Source: Aspidapion aeneum
Taxonomy: Eukaryota; Arthropoda; Insecta; Coleoptera; Brentidae
DNA length: 64,000 nucleotides
Direction of reading: 5' to 3'
Assembly: GCA_963576565.1 (NCBI GenBank)
Contig: OY755039.1
Span: 135,759,369 to 135,823,368 of the forward strand
Shown here: piece after piece, positions 1 to 11,559 of the stretch
Layout of the letters: each line of letters starts with the position of its first letter
Position numbering within the stretch: the stretch's first letter is position 1
The notes under the pieces: model-generated
Database searches by the model: none
The model's input: the letters and a program-made list of their open reading frames with translations, nothing else
Told to the model about the DNA's origin: nothing
Made by a program: the position numbers and the translations under genes

Positions 1-140
1 CCTTTTAGCTATATCTGCCACGTGACTGTGCCAAGACATGTTGGTCTCTGCAGTGACTCCTAAGATGTTCAACTGGCTCTGCAATGTGACAGCACTTCCA
101 GATAGCATGATGTTTGGCTCAGCGGTGCTGGTCTTTTTCA
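1..140 (-). pseudogene. LINE reverse-transcriptase fragment, cut by the window edge
   Basis: This stretch matches 58903-59045 almost base for base in the same orientation, where it is part of a longer LINE remnant. Read on the minus strand it encodes the reverse-transcriptase segment with SWHSHVADIAKRA. It lacks a 12-base duplication seen in the other copy and the match stops near 140. It is a dead 5'-truncated or broken copy. Confidence 0.7.
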
Positions 141-761
141 ATGATTGCACACTACTTGTTCTTCATTACGTTAATGTTTATACGTAACTAGAAACCTCTA
201 CCGAGTGTAGAAAATATGAAAACGAAATAAGGTCCCACTGATTGTATATGTCACCCTGATCAACGCCAAAGGTCTTCGGTTGAATTCTCGCCAAAAAAAC
301 TTTAACAAAAAAGACACCACTTCATGGCCAGTACGCATGATCTCGGCATTTAAATTCTATACGGTAGGGGTATGAATAACAAATTATCTCAGCCTTCTTT
401 ATCCTCTTTAAATTAGAAGTATGAAATTACTTTTTCAAAATTAAAACAACCCTTAAAAAACTCAAACTTAATCCAAAACCACATAAACTTTATTGCGGCA
501 CACATTTTGTTAAATTATTCTGGCATATGGGTTAGGCGGTTAGAGAAAGACAGCCTATCTAGCCATGCAAAAAGAAAAATATGTTTCTTTTCAACAGGCT
601 GATAACTTTACAATATAATAGCTTTCTATAGCAAATGCCCCCATCTATAAATTTTAAATATAGCTTGCACGATCACTTCGCGACATATTTGACACGGATC
701 AGATGCTTAGAATAAAACTTTTGATGAATCAATGCCCCACAGGCGCAGAGTGCTGTAAATA
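141..761. other. Intergenic, no feature recognised
   Basis: AT-rich DNA with no open frame of note and no repeat that I can match elsewhere in the window. Confidence 0.5.
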
Positions 762-1580
762 GGTGGCCATACACACAGAGGTTGGTCCGCCGGTTTGGAA
801 CGGCGCGGTTCAAACTGGCGGATTTGTCTTTCAATTAGTGGACATTCCACGTGCCAGTTATAGCCGGCGCAGACTTGTCTGTTGGTTTACACTGTGCCAT
901 GGATAACAGACCGTTCATATAGTCTCTCTTTAATTTATTGAATATTATGGCACATGTTTCCGGAATGATATAACCAAGAACCTGTGCAGAAATTTCCACT
1001 AAAAATTTCAGATCTTCATATGAATTTCCCGTGGCAAGGAAACGAAGGGCAGCATTCAATCGCTGTTCTGGTCCAATGGCTTCTCTCATTTGGGCATCTT
1101 GTTTCGTAAGAGCCACTCTTACCAAATTTAATAAAAGGTCATACGTGTTAATATCCATTCTTAAATAATTTTTAAAATCGTTTTGATCATTTTCTCTTAA
1201 CTCTTTTTAAGAGAAGGTTATGGCTAAATAGTTTCCTCTTAAGCAAATAACTTTTAACCCACTTAATAATCATTCCCATACACAGAGCCTACTTCTTTTT
1301 AGCACGAAACATTTTCCATACACTATGCTTAAAATACCGTGCCGCCTAAAACTTTCGACTTGACGAAATTCCACAGTTTTGGTTTAACCGGCAGATAAAT
1401 CTTGAGTTTTCGCCCACTAACGCGCGGTTATGTTTGCCACAGACCGATATGAAGGATCGATTCGAAAGATTTTTTTTTGTGTTAGTGGACTGCAGCAGTT
1501 TTAAACCGTGGTGGACAAAACGGTCAGACTTATCTGTGCCGTTCCAAACCGACGGATCAACCTCTGTGTGTATGGCCAGC
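762..1580. mobile_element. PIF/Harbinger-like DNA transposon derivative
   Basis: The two ends are inverted copies: GGCCATACACACAGAGGTTG at 765-784 is mirrored at about 1558-1577. Further in, GGTTTGGAACGGC (left) pairs with GCCGTTCCAAACC (right). Between them lies a minus-strand transposase fragment of the HARBI1/ALP1 type. At about 0.82 kb it is far shorter than a complete element, so it is an internally deleted copy. The 3-base TWA target duplication expected of the superfamily is not clear here (left flank AAATA, right flank TAATA). Confidence 0.65.
835..1158 (-). pseudogene. HARBI1/ALP1-like transposase, N-terminal fragment
   Basis: The 107-residue frame starts at a good ATG and carries the N-terminal helical region typical of Harbinger DDE nucleases, including MREAIGPEQRLNAALRFLAT and, about 30 residues on, IIPETCAIIF. 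These match the family pattern in which a REAI...RL..LRFLATG block precedes an IIPE block. The reading is homologous to about residue 80; after that the frame runs into unrelated sequence and stops. The whole DDE catalytic domain is missing, so it cannot be an active transposase. It might express a short DNA-binding peptide, but nothing shows that it does. Confidence 0.65.
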
Positions 1581-1924
1581 TAATAACGTAGATAAATATA
1601 TGCTGCTTACGTGACCTTGACGAAGTGCGCTTGCGTATCTGTCAAGTCATATGTGCCTGTAAGAGCCTACTTTCTCACTGGACAGGCGAATAACTTTTCC
1701 CTTATGGTGAAGAGGCCGAGGAGGAGTGAGAAACTCATACTAGACATACAATTTCAGTTAAATAGTTAAAAAGTGGCGCCGTTGCAAGTCCAATAAAATG
1801 CACTATTTACCATGAGTTTGTAGCTTTGCCTACCTATAATCAGTAATGTATAACATATTATAGTTCTTTCATTGAAATTAGCCGCATAAAATAAGGCCAT
1901 AAAAGTGGCTGTGCAAAAATTAAA
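1581..1924. other. Intergenic, no feature recognised
   Basis: No coding frame or repeat match was seen. Confidence 0.5.
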
Positions 1925-2478
1925 TACTCTGCCAATATATGGGCCCCTAAGCTCACACTAAGTACTATAGTTATTGTTTACGTGTGAGCTAATATAACTA
2001 AAAACTGAAATATATTTTATTCAACTCCAGACTAAATTACCTTTTGTTTGATACCACACAAGCCATGTTTTGACTTAAACTCAAATTTTTAAAATCTACC
2101 CCCACCCTTAAAAAAAACAAAAACTATAATGTATTTTGTTAAACTCCGGACTCAATTACCTTTCGTTTGATATCACACACGCCATATTTTCACTTAAACT
2201 CTAATTTTTGAAATATACCCCCACCCTTTTTTTAAAATAAATTAAAATGTATTTTGTTTAACTCCAGACTCAATTACCTTTCGTTTGATATCACACACGC
2301 CATATTTGCACATAAACTCTAATTTTTTAAATCTACCCCCACCCTTTTATTCGGTTTGTGTTCGGTGGATTTTGTTCATTTTTAAGTGGGACCATCTCGA
2401 CCCAAGACCCAGTCTAGGTACATTGATTAAAATCGGCCAAGCGGTTTTTGAGTTATGCGCGTTGGTCGTTACAGACAT

Positions 2479-2509
<31 letters not shown>

Positions 2510-2518
2510 TACAGACAT

Positions 2519-2552
<34 letters not shown>

Positions 2553-2636
2553 GGCGCAATAAAAAAGTTTCAAAATCATCTGAAACGCAAAGATATATAA
2601 AAAATTTTGAAATCGGAGCAACTTTTTTTTCATATT
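1925..2636 (+). mobile_element. Element A copy 1 (non-autonomous, microsatellite core), truncated
   Basis: Element A recurs seven times here. Layout in this orientation: start word ACTCTGCCAATATATGG, a hairpin (AGCTCACAC...GTGTGAGCT), about three 119-base tandem units each with TTTCGTTTGATATCACAC, the word AAATTTCAT..AAATCGG, a CAGA microsatellite, then a segment ending in a second hairpin with the same stem. Copy 1 has the first hairpin (1950-1993), units at about 2028-2345 and CAGA repeats at 2474-2551. It ends abruptly near 2636, without the far hairpin. The microsatellite core and subterminal palindromes resemble DINE/HINE elements (non-autonomous Helentrons); that class is inferred. Confidence 0.7.
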
Positions 2637-3207
2637 TTGGGAGACATTTCAGTATTTTAAACACGACTAGGCAACCCTAATATTTTTAAGTAAAAGTAAC
2701 GAACGCATTCAATCTGATGATACGTGCCTAATACCACCTGCACTCTTTAAGAATTGGTTTCACTCTTCAAATGCACGGCAAATTTGAATAGTAAGACTTT
2801 AATAACACTGGTCGGCATGAAAATCGGCCCTGGCACCATTCTTGCCGATTCTTATGTAAAATGACCTCCTAAATCCAAATATGAACTCCGTTTTTCCCCA
2901 TCACCCCCATATTTTGGGGGAGACCCCCCTACTTATTTTTACTGCTTTTCGATAGTTTGGTGGGACGGAAAGAATTTTTTTTTGGCCTTAACATCATTAT
3001 TTCTGAGAGACTGGAGAGTTTAGTGTTCTCAAACATTATTATTTATAGCAAGGTGGTAAGCCATTTGTTGGGGGGGAGGGGGGGTTTTGCATATGCATTT
3101 TCTAATTATTTTTATAAAATTTTAGCTAGCTTAACGGTAAAGGTAATAAACGTTATAGCAAAGTATAAAGCAACATATTAGTATATAAAAGTATATATAT
3201 ATATATA
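2637..3207. other. Intergenic, short AT microsatellite
   Basis: No gene is visible. There is a G-run at about 3069-3084 and a (TA)n run at about 3193-3207. Confidence 0.5.
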
Positions 3208-3214
3208 CAGAAAC

Positions 3215-3382
3215 CACTGGCGTATACAAAAAATCGCCTTGGAGGGGCTTGGAAATTTTTTCCACTTTTATTTCTTAACATATTAAAAAGTAGCAAAATA
3301 AATAGTTTTAACAAAATCTATTTTTAGATTCTTGGGGAGGCTTTCGCCCCCAAGCCCCCCTCCCCCCTTGTATACGCTTATG
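3215..3382. mobile_element. hAT-type MITE, 168 bases
   Basis: It is flanked by CAGAAAC at 3208-3214 and again at 3383-3389. The ends form an imperfect inverted repeat (CACTGGCGTATACAA and TTGTATACGCTTATG). The end word CACTGGCGTATA is the same as in the MITEs at 17815 and 62003, one of which has a perfect 8-base target duplication. Confidence 0.6.
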
Positions 3383-3427
3383 CAGAAACTATAATGAAGA
3401 AATAAAATATTGTTGCTTTATTTGAGA

Positions 3428-4092
3428 ATGGAACAGCCGAGCACGGGACAAACATTATATTGTACGGAACTGGCCTTTGCGAGAAAGATTTACTCCCGGT
3501 CAGAAATATGTCGCCAACGATCCTTATTAGTCCCGCAAGATAATATTTACTTGCCGCCTTTGCACATCAAACTTGGATTGATCAAACAGTTTGTAAAAGC
3601 ACTGGACAAAACAGGCGACGCATTCATATTTTTGAAAACTAAATTTCCTCGTCTTAGTGAGGCTAAAATCAAGGAAGGTGTTTTTGTGGGGCCCCAGATT
3701 AGACAACTTTTTTAATATTTGACGTTTATTGAACACCTGAATCAAAAAAAAAACGAGCTTGGTTTGCATTCCAAAACGTGTGTAAGAACTTTTTGGGTAA
3801 CCATAAAAGTGATGATTATGTCGCTCAGATCGAGGAATTGCTCTTAGCGTACAAGGCCATGGGATGTGACATGTCCCTTAAAGTGCACTTTCTACACTCA
3901 CATCTGGACTTCGTTCCTGAAAATTTAGGAGCAGTCTCGGATGAATACGGGGAACGGTTTCATCAAGACATCGCTAAGTTGGAAAAGAGGTTTTCAGGGA
4001 AGTGAAATGCAAGCATGTTGGCTGAGTACTGCTGGTTTTTGGAACGAGAGGGTTGTACCTCAGGGTATAAAAGGAAAGCAAGCACCAAGTGA
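3428..4092 (+). pseudogene. Broken copy of a repeat-borne arthropod hypothetical gene
   Basis: Three reading frames must be combined to read one protein. An early part reads WPLRERFTPGQKYVANDP in one frame, then NIYLPPLHIKLGLIKQFVKA and GVFVGPQIR in the next, then KRAWFAFQNVCKNFLGN and SLKVHFLHSHLDF...GERFHQDI in a third. A TGA at 4003-4005 replaces a likely Trp codon, after which the frame reads on (NASMLAEYCW) to a stop at 4090. From memory, this resembles the C-terminal part of an uncharacterised protein found in many copies in arthropod genomes; I do not know its function. Several frameshifts and stops make it a pseudogene. Confidence 0.7.
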
Positions 4093-4114
4093 AGGTACGA
4101 AAGTTCTAATTTAT

Positions 4115-4212
4115 CAGTGGCGCACCCAGGAATATGTGGAATATATGTAGAAAAATGTAAGGCTTGGGCGAGGGGCAGGCCCCAAGCCCCCCCCCCCCTG
4201 GGTGCACCATGC
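4115..4212. mobile_element. Small hAT-like MITE, 98 bases
   Basis: The ends are inverted (CAGTGGCGCACCCAGG and CCTGGGTGCACCATG). ATTTAT flanks both sides (4109-4114 and 4213-4218). It has a C-run near its right end, as the other CAGTGGCG elements here do. Confidence 0.5.
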
Positions 4213-4218
4213 ATTTAT

Positions 4219-4782
4219 TATTGTTTTAAACTAAATTATATATCTTTATACTTAAAATTTTATATTTATGTCGATAATATTATAATTATTCTCGAAAACT
4301 GATAAAAATAGGTAAAAGGGCTGCTCCCTCAAAAATGGTGGGTGGTAGAAGAAAACGCAAGATATATTTGGATTCAGGGCGTCGTCTTACATAAGAATCA
4401 TCTGAAATAATGCCAGGGCTCAAGAATTTTTTTTTTGCAGACCTATGTAATATAAGGCGTCTTAAATTTAGAAAAATATAAATTACGTGATCATAAACAT
4501 AAAATTTCCTAACATTAGCAAAAGTAAACACAACGTGACCATCACTGACCACCGATGTAACCTGCTCGGTGATATCATCTAATATCCCTATAATATAATG
4601 ACCATATATGGACAGGGTGTCAGTAGTGTTTGCTTGTAGACGCCAGTGTGGTCATGTTGGTAGGAGCACACGTCACATTGGACCAAAGTATCTAATAAAA
4701 GTTGAGCTTGTGAAAGAAGTCTATATACCTTAAAAATATGTTTGGGGAATTTTTTAACTGAAGACCGCGATCACTAATATAA
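4219..4782. other. Intergenic, no feature recognised
   Basis: No plausible gene or repeat was seen. Confidence 0.5.
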
Positions 4783-5345
4783 ATACTCTGCCAATCTATG
4801 GGCACATAAGCTCACACTGGGTACTATAGTTTTAGTGTATCTACTTGAAAGCTAATATAACTAAAAACTGAAGTATATTTTATTAAACTCCAGACTCAAT
4901 TAGCTTTCGTTTGATACCACACAAGCCATGTTTTGACTTAAACTCTAATTTTTCAAATCTACCCCCACCCTTTTTTTAAAAACAAAAATGTATTTTTTTT
5001 AACTCCAGACTCAATTACCTTTCGTTTGATATCACACACGCCATCTTTTCACTTAAACTCCAATTTTTGAAATATACCCCCACCCTTTTTTTTTAAATAA
5101 ATTAAAATGTATTTTGTTTAACTCCAGACTCAATTACCTTTCGTTTGATATCACACACGCCATATTTCCCCATAAACTCTAATTTTTGAAATCCCTTTTA
5201 TTTGGTTTGTGTTCGGTGGATTTTGTTTATTTTTAAATGGGACCATCTCGGCCCAAAACCCAGCCTAGGTACCAAATTTCATTAAAATCGGCCAAGCGGT
5301 TTTTGAGTTATGCGCGTTGGTCGTTACAGACAGACAGACAGACAT

Positions 5346-5391
<46 letters not shown>

Positions 5392-5534
5392 GGCGCAACA
5401 AAAAAGTTTCAAAATCATCTGAAACGCAAAGATATATAAAATTTTTTGAAATCGGAGCAACTTTTTTTTTCTCGAAAAAATTAGGATCACCATAGCTCAC
5501 ACTACTATAGTATAGTATATGTGTGAGCTAAAAT
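4783..5534 (+). mobile_element. Element A copy 2
   Basis: A near complete copy. It has the start word ACTCTGCCAATCTATGG, three tandem units (about 4885-5190), the AAATTTCATTAAAATCGG word at 5274-5291, the CAGA run (5328-5391) and the final hairpin with stem AGCTCACAC/GTGTGAGCT ending at 5530. The second arm of its first hairpin has decayed (GAAAGCTAATAT instead of GTGTGAGCTAATAT), a change shared with copy 3. Confidence 0.75.
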
Positions 5535-5723
5535 ATTATTATTAGGTTAAGATTAAAGAAACTTATTGGGATAACGCAAGGCCGCAAAGTTCTCGCTGTG
5601 GGCTGACAGTTAATCAGTTAAAATTGACATAACAACACGGATTTCCTGACCTCAAACTAAATAGCACTCCAAGAAGTGTGTTTTAGAGCGGATCTTGACT
5701 TTTACTATACAGTTTTTTACAGC

Positions 5724-5865
5724 TTTTAGCTCACACTACTACTATACTATAGTAGTGTGAGCTATGGTGATCCTAATTTTTTCGAGAAAAAAAAAGTTGC
5801 TCCGATTTCAAAATTTTTTATATATCTTTGCGTTTCAGATGATTATGAAACTTTTTTGTTGCGCC

Positions 5866-5899
<34 letters not shown>

Positions 5900-6481
5900 A
5901 TGTCTGTGTGTCTGTATGTCTGTCTGTAACGACCAACGCGCATAACTCAAAAACGGCTTGCTCGATTTTAATGAAATTTGGTACCCAGGCTGGGTTTTGG
6001 GTCGAGATGGTCCCATTTAAAAATGAAGAAAATCCACCGAACACAAGCCAAATAAAAAGGTGGGGGTAGATTTCAAAAATTAGAGTTTATGTAAAAATAT
6101 AGCGTGTGTGATATCAAACGAAAGGTAATTGAGTCTGGAGTTAAACAAAATACATTTTAGTTTATTTAAAAAAAAAGGGTGGGGCTAAATTTCAAAAATT
6201 AGTGTTTAAGTGGAAATATGGCGTGTGTGATATCAAACGAAAGGTAATTGAGTCTGGAGTTAAACAAAATACATTTTAGTTTTTAAAAAAACGGTGGGGG
6301 TAGATTTGAAAAATTAGAGTTTAAGTCAAAACATGGCTTGTGTGGTATCAAACGAAAGGTAATTGAGTCTGGAGTTCAATAAAATATACTTCAGTTTTTA
6401 GTTATATTAGCTTTCACGTAGATACACTATAACTATAGTATCCAGTGTGAGCTTAGGTGCCCATAGATTGGCAGAGTATTT
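5724..6481 (-). mobile_element. Element A copy 3, inverted relative to copy 2
   Basis: A complete copy in reverse orientation, with TTTTAGCTCACAC at the left end, TCTG repeats at 5867-5928, tandem units to about 6385 and the word GGCAGAGTATTT at the right end. Together with copy 2 it makes a 1.7 kb inverted repeat around a 189-base spacer. Confidence 0.75.
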
Positions 6482-6617
6482 AAATACTACGGCTGGCTTT
6501 CCCAGAGATCTTGGTTTTAATTTGCCGATTCATAGCACACGGACGCCGGAACAGCTTAGATTGTCCATAAACTGCACACAAAGGATTATCTTACAAAATA
6601 AACTATAAACATACATA

Positions 6618-8201
6618 CAGGGTGTCCCAAATTGGGCACTTTTAGGGGGTTTAAGGTACTTCTAGGGGAGACAGAGAAAAACTGACCACGCATTGCGAGG
6701 CTCAAATTTCAAGAGAAGACTTATAGTGAAAACCGCATTTTGAAATATCGTCTCGTCTTTAAGCTACGGGGGCTTTTTGAAAAGTCTGCATTATGGAAGG
6801 GGGTCTATAACTTCGTTATTAGTGGAAATTTTGATTTAGAGTAAATTGCAGTTTTATAGACTTTGTCACGAGGAATTTACCCGCTAAATTAAATTTTAAC
6901 TGTCACTTTTCATTTTTGAGATATGACATAAAGTTGCATTTTTTCTTATGGAATGGCCTATATTTTTATTAATTTTCTAATTCGCCATTGAATTCTTTTC
7001 AAAATGATGTATCATATGTCATAGTTTTATTGAGCGGTTTCGGAGATAATTAAAGTTTTTTATTTTTGTCTAGTATGCGTTGAATGACGTCATGCGCCAT
7101 TGACATGAAAGCTTGCGGTCAAATCCTACTTCAATGCTCCTATAGTTTTGTTGTCTGATACTATGCAAATCAAGTTGGCCTTGCGTCTTGGCGTTTTGTC
7201 ATTGTTTTCAATTGTTTAAACAATTTGACATTACGCTTTGAAATGAAATTATTTTGCACAAAATCGTTTTTAATTTTATTTTGAAATATGTATCAAAACG
7301 ATAAAAAGTATGGCATGATAAAATGTTACTAGGAAAGTAATGATAATCGACAGGGTGCTGGAAACTTATATCTTCAAAGGTATCCCGAACGAAGACAACC
7401 GTATATGGATATATTTCCAAAGTTGAAAAGGAACCTTGTTCAGTATGGCTCTTTTTCAAAACGGCGGGCCCAAATATATGTCGTTAGGAGGGACCGTGAG
7501 TTAGAGGAGATAGGCATTATTGGTGAGTTAGAACAAAATAATTCGCGATCATTGAGACAATTAGAAGCTGCCACAGGCATACCGAGAACTTCAATCCACT
7601 GAACACTTAAAAGGAAAAATTATAACCTTTCAGGGCCGTCAGCTGAATTATAATTTTTCCAAAACAGGCTTACTATATTTTTGACTGTGTAAAATAATAA
7701 AAATACTGGAGTGCCTTGACCTGCCTCAGCAGAAAATCATAGCGCACTAGAAATAAGAAAAAAAGCTGAATATCTCCTAAACCGCTCAATCAAACTATGA
7801 CATATGATACATCGTTTTGAAAAGAATTTAATGGCAAATTCGAACATTAATTAAAATATAGGCCATTCCATAAGAAAAAATGAAACTTTATGTCATATCT
7901 CAAAAACTAAAAGTGACAGTTAAAATTTAATATAGCGGGTGAATTCCTCGTGACAAAGTCTATAAAATTGCAATTTACTCTAAATCAAAATTTCCACTAA
8001 TAACGAAGTTATAGACCCCCTTCCAAAATGCAGACTTTTCAAAAAGCCCCCGTAGCTCAAAGACGAGACGATATTTTAAAATGCAGTTTTCACTATAAGT
8101 CTTCTCTTGAAATTTGAGCCTCGCAATGCGTGGTCAGTTTTTCTCTGTCTCCCCTAGAAGTACCTTAAACCCCCTAAAAGTGCCCAATTTGGGACACCCT
8201 G
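6618..8201 (+). mobile_element. Mariner-like element B copy 1, long TIRs, deleted
   Basis: The element begins CAGGGTGTCCCAAATTGGGC and ends with its inverse. It is flanked by TA on both sides (6616-6617 and 8202-8203), the target duplication of the Tc1/mariner group. The inverted repeats run about 460 bases each (6618-7078 and 7744-8201) with few differences, far longer than the 20-30 bases usual for mariner. The interior carries the N-terminal part of a transposase (next entry). The DDE half is deleted. Confidence 0.8.
7288..7660 (+). pseudogene. Element B transposase, N-terminal DNA-binding part
   Basis: From an ATG at 7288 the frame reads MYQNDKKYGMIKCY, a TAG stop, then ESNDNRQGAGNLYLQRYPER, KRNLVQYGSFSKRR and RQLEAATGIPRTSIH before another stop at 7600. 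This is the two-part helix-turn-helix N-terminus of an insect Tc1/mariner-type transposase: a DUF4817-like first helix bundle, then a second HTH that ends in a ...RTSIHRTLK pattern. The second stop replaces an Arg codon just after IH. The catalytic domain is absent, so the copy is dead. Confidence 0.7.
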
Positions 8202-8203
8202 TA

Positions 8204-10575
8204 CATTCAACATACATCAATGAACTGTATGTAATGTTCATGTAGACGAAACACCAGGGTTGAATGGGACAGGCGGGCAAGCGGCAAATGCCCGGTGGGC
8301 CGGTAAAATTTAGGGCCGGTTGGCCGGCAGGCCCGATTTATTATATAGGCCCAAATTATTAATATTATAAATCTGTATGTAGTAACTCCAGGCCTGCGTT
8401 ACTCGTTTGATTGTTACAGTTACTTTTATATTAAAATAAGTATAATATATCAAGGAGATAATGTGATAATGGCACTAACTTATTAATATCTTTTTACAAT
8501 ACCAATATCCAGAAGCAAAAATCGGAAGATTAAAAAAATGTCATAAAAATATTTTTTTTCTTATTTGTGTTGCTGTTGTGAAATCTTTGTTAACACACTT
8601 TGTTGACTATTTTGGTGGGGATTGATTTTCCTGATTTCCCCCTTTGGTACGGCCTTGTCAATATCTCATATCTTAGTTGCGAATGTCATTTTTGGTGCTA
8701 AAATACATAAAAAATCTGAGAAATCGGTTAACCGATTGAAAAATCGGTATTGGGTTCAATTCGAATTAAGGAGATCATAGATAAAATTGCAGCATCAAGT
8801 TCATTACTAAAAAAGTCGTTACGACAAGTGACGAAAGTGTAGTTCGGAAAAAATCGAATTCAAAGTTTTAATTGTTCATAAGGCAGTACTACAGTTACTG
8901 CTATTTGTTTTTTTTTTAAGTTTTTTTTTTAAATTTTATTACATAGGACATGATGAAAAAACCGTCGAGACCGAAAACCTAAACTTGAAAAAAAATTACT
9001 TGCAACCTTTTAACTAACGGGGGCAGTGCTGTTGTATGTTGAAATTTTGTACGTTTTTATTTTTTTTTGTGAAAAAATTAGATATTAATTATGTTAATAG
9101 GTATTTAGTGTATAATGTAGGCATACAGAATATAAAACTTTACAAAAATATCTGTAGCAGTATCACAGATATTAACAAAAAAAGAGATTTTCTGAAAGTC
9201 TTTAAACACCTTGTCTCTCACAATTTAGGATGTTTAGGACATGCATATATATGTCTATATGAAGTTTTTTTTCTCAAAATGCAAATTACATCCTCTAAAA
9301 TTAGTTATTTAATAACAAAACCTCCATAGTATCAAAAACAAAAATAACACAATATGGCTTCGTTTTCTTTGCCGTAAAATTTTTGTGCCGAAGCGAGGGC
9401 CGAATAAAAAAAAATTGCCAGGGCCGGTTTGTTTAAGTCCATCTAACTCTGCGAAACACTTAACAATATAATTTTTATATGTCCTCTTTATAATGTGGTT
9501 AGAGTATGAATTGTTAAGGATGTAGATTACCTTATAAATCAACTTGACTTGAAGGATATTTGCGCAGGTCTTTAGTCCATCCTAAAACTAAGATAATTTC
9601 TTATTAACGAATGAAACTCACACCTTTAATGTAATTATTTCATATTGCCACTACATTGTTAATTAATTAAGAAATTTAACTGGTTAGGAATTATATTTGA
9701 TAATACTTTCTTATACATTAACTTGCTCATAGATTTTTTATAGTGTTCTGCTTTTTTTATTTAAATAATTCTGGTTCTTTTTTTGTTAGTTAGAAAAATT
9801 GTTAAACTTGCGTCTATGGCTGGTAATTTGGCACTCATACAAACAAAACTTTTGGTAAAATCTGTAAAAATTACAGTTACAAAAACGAAAATTTTAACTT
9901 CAGAAAATACGATCAGATTCATACACAGTGGAGCTCAGCGGAGGTTTGGTTACAGAAAAACGAGAGTCTAGGGTGGGGCCCCGGTGATCGAACTTTGAAA
10001 TCTCGAGCGTCCAAACCGGTAAATACTAGCGAATGTAAATCAAACTTGTACAAAAAACGACGCGCCTGCCTCTATTACAGTGATGAAAACAGCGCAAGCC
10101 CAAAAAAAAAAACTGTGTTGCCAACAGAAGCGGGGCCAGAACGTCAAGCACATGCTGCAGTGATTTTTAGGTAAGAAGTTCGTGTATAGCAAACTCAGAG
10201 TAATAACATATAAAGAGAAGTAGTAACTCCGGTTTCGGCGGTCATTCATTCCTTTGTTGGTAAACAATGTAGTTTTTCCGCTGTTGCCGGCTTCTCTGCC
10301 TCTGTAAAATTTTATAAATAATAAGTAAGGTTCAACTTCTTACCTTACCAAATTTTTAGTGCTTTGAGTTGGTTAGGCTATTTAAACCGTGCGATAATTT
10401 GTCATGCGCTTATTAGCCCGCGTCGCGTCGTTTTATGCTGTGTATTTCTTATTACAATCTGCGATAAAAACTCATTTATACAACATAATTTATGAACGGC
10501 CCCTTTTCCGACAATTTTTTCAGGACGTGGTAACAGGTGTATGACATTATATTATCGATTTCGTGTTAGCAGGGC
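8204..10575. other. Long gene-free stretch
   Basis: Only short open frames occur, all AT-rich and without recognisable motifs. A GC-rich patch with repeated GGCCGG words lies at 8265-8345 and a further GGGCCGGTTTG at about 9420; these may be ends of an old element, but I could not align them as an inverted repeat. Confidence 0.4.
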
Positions 10576-10589
10576 CGGGTTTCGTTTTG

Positions 10590-10970
10590 AGCTACTTGGA
10601 CTATATCCCCGCGCTACTATTTTCCGAAAACCGCATATTGATGCGACGTTCCATTAAAAAGATTGCATTTTTTAAACTTTTTAACTGTCAAAAAACTGTC
10701 ATTAGCATTTACGAATTTTGACTAAAATCTAATCAGCTCGTTGCAGTATCGAGTACTATTTTACCTGAAAATTTCATGTAAATCGGTTAAGCGGTTTAGG
10801 AGCTATCGCGTTACGGACAGATATTCATACACACATAACACAGACAGACATCACGACGATATTGCTAGGGTAGGTCAAAATACACCCAAATAACACATTT
10901 TCGGTGTTATCTCAAAAAAAATTTTTTGTCGAAAACAATACCTTCTCTAGCCGTTGCTGTGCGGGCTAGG
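10590..10970 (+). mobile_element. Element C copy 1, 3' part
   Basis: This matches 33540-33893. Shared landmarks in order are TTCCGAAAAC, CTGTCAAAAAACTGTCATTAGC (paraphrased across a few differences), an AAATTTCATGTAAATCGG word followed by GCGGTTTAGGAGCTAT, a short CAGACAGACA run, and a terminal palindrome around CTAGCC...GGGCTAGGAAGG. It ends in CTAG after a hairpin, which would fit a Helitron-type 3' end, but the hairpin-to-end spacing is not canonical. It is non-autonomous. Confidence 0.55.
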
Positions 10971-11109
10971 AAGGTAAAAAAGGGGCGGGCCGACTGCACA
11001 ACAAGTAGTATAAGTAGTAGCCTTTAGACTGGATTGTTTAGTTTACACTTGAAAACGGTTAGATATACTTACTTACTGAAACGTCCTGTTTAAAATAAAC
11101 CAACACAAG

Positions 11110-11545
11110 AACATTTCATGTAAAAAAGAGCCAAGTACGCGAAAATGGCATTCCGTAAAAAGAATTGAGATAAAAGTAAGGCCAAGTTCTCCAATACAAA
11201 TTTCATAATGAAAGATTTTTACTAGTTGGAAATGTTTTTCTAAACTTTGCTATTACAGCCAATCTTCTTTATGTTCAATTAAGCACTGTGCCTGAGTCAT
11301 TTACAGCCGTAATAGCCAAGTTTAGAAAAACATTTCCAAAGTAGTTTCTTATTTTCATTTTGAAATTTGTATTGGAGAACTTGACTTTACTTTTATTTCA
11401 ATTCTTTTTACGGAATGCCGCGTACTTGGTTATTTTTACATGTTTTTGTTATGATTTCACTTCTTTTTTAAAGGAATTGGATAATATTTAATTTTTAAAA
11501 TAGTAAAATATACGGAATATTGTTCAAAACTTTTGCAATGCCTTA
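11110..11545. mobile_element. Palindromic element P1
   Basis: Two arms of about 140 bases (11112-11257 and 11310-11447) are inverted copies around a 50-base loop. They share words such as AAGTTCTCCAATACAAATTT, GGAAATGTTTTTCTAAAC and GTACGCG. About 100 bases after the right arm (to 11545) also match the second copy at 18945-19180, so the family extends beyond the palindrome. Confidence 0.65.
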
Positions 11546-11559
11546 CTTAAAATTTTGAG

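Noticed and set aside
2468..2555. Open frames over CAGA/TCTG repeats (VCLSVCLSV and QTDRQTDRQ peptides), here and at 5328, 5867, 29405, 30870, 32205 and 45347
   Set aside because: A four-base repeat is free of stops in most frames on both strands. The frames are by-products of the microsatellite in element A and lack any domain.
2285..2680. 131-codon frame across element A copy 1
   Set aside because: It follows the tandem units and CAGA run; the equivalent frames in other copies are broken at different places.
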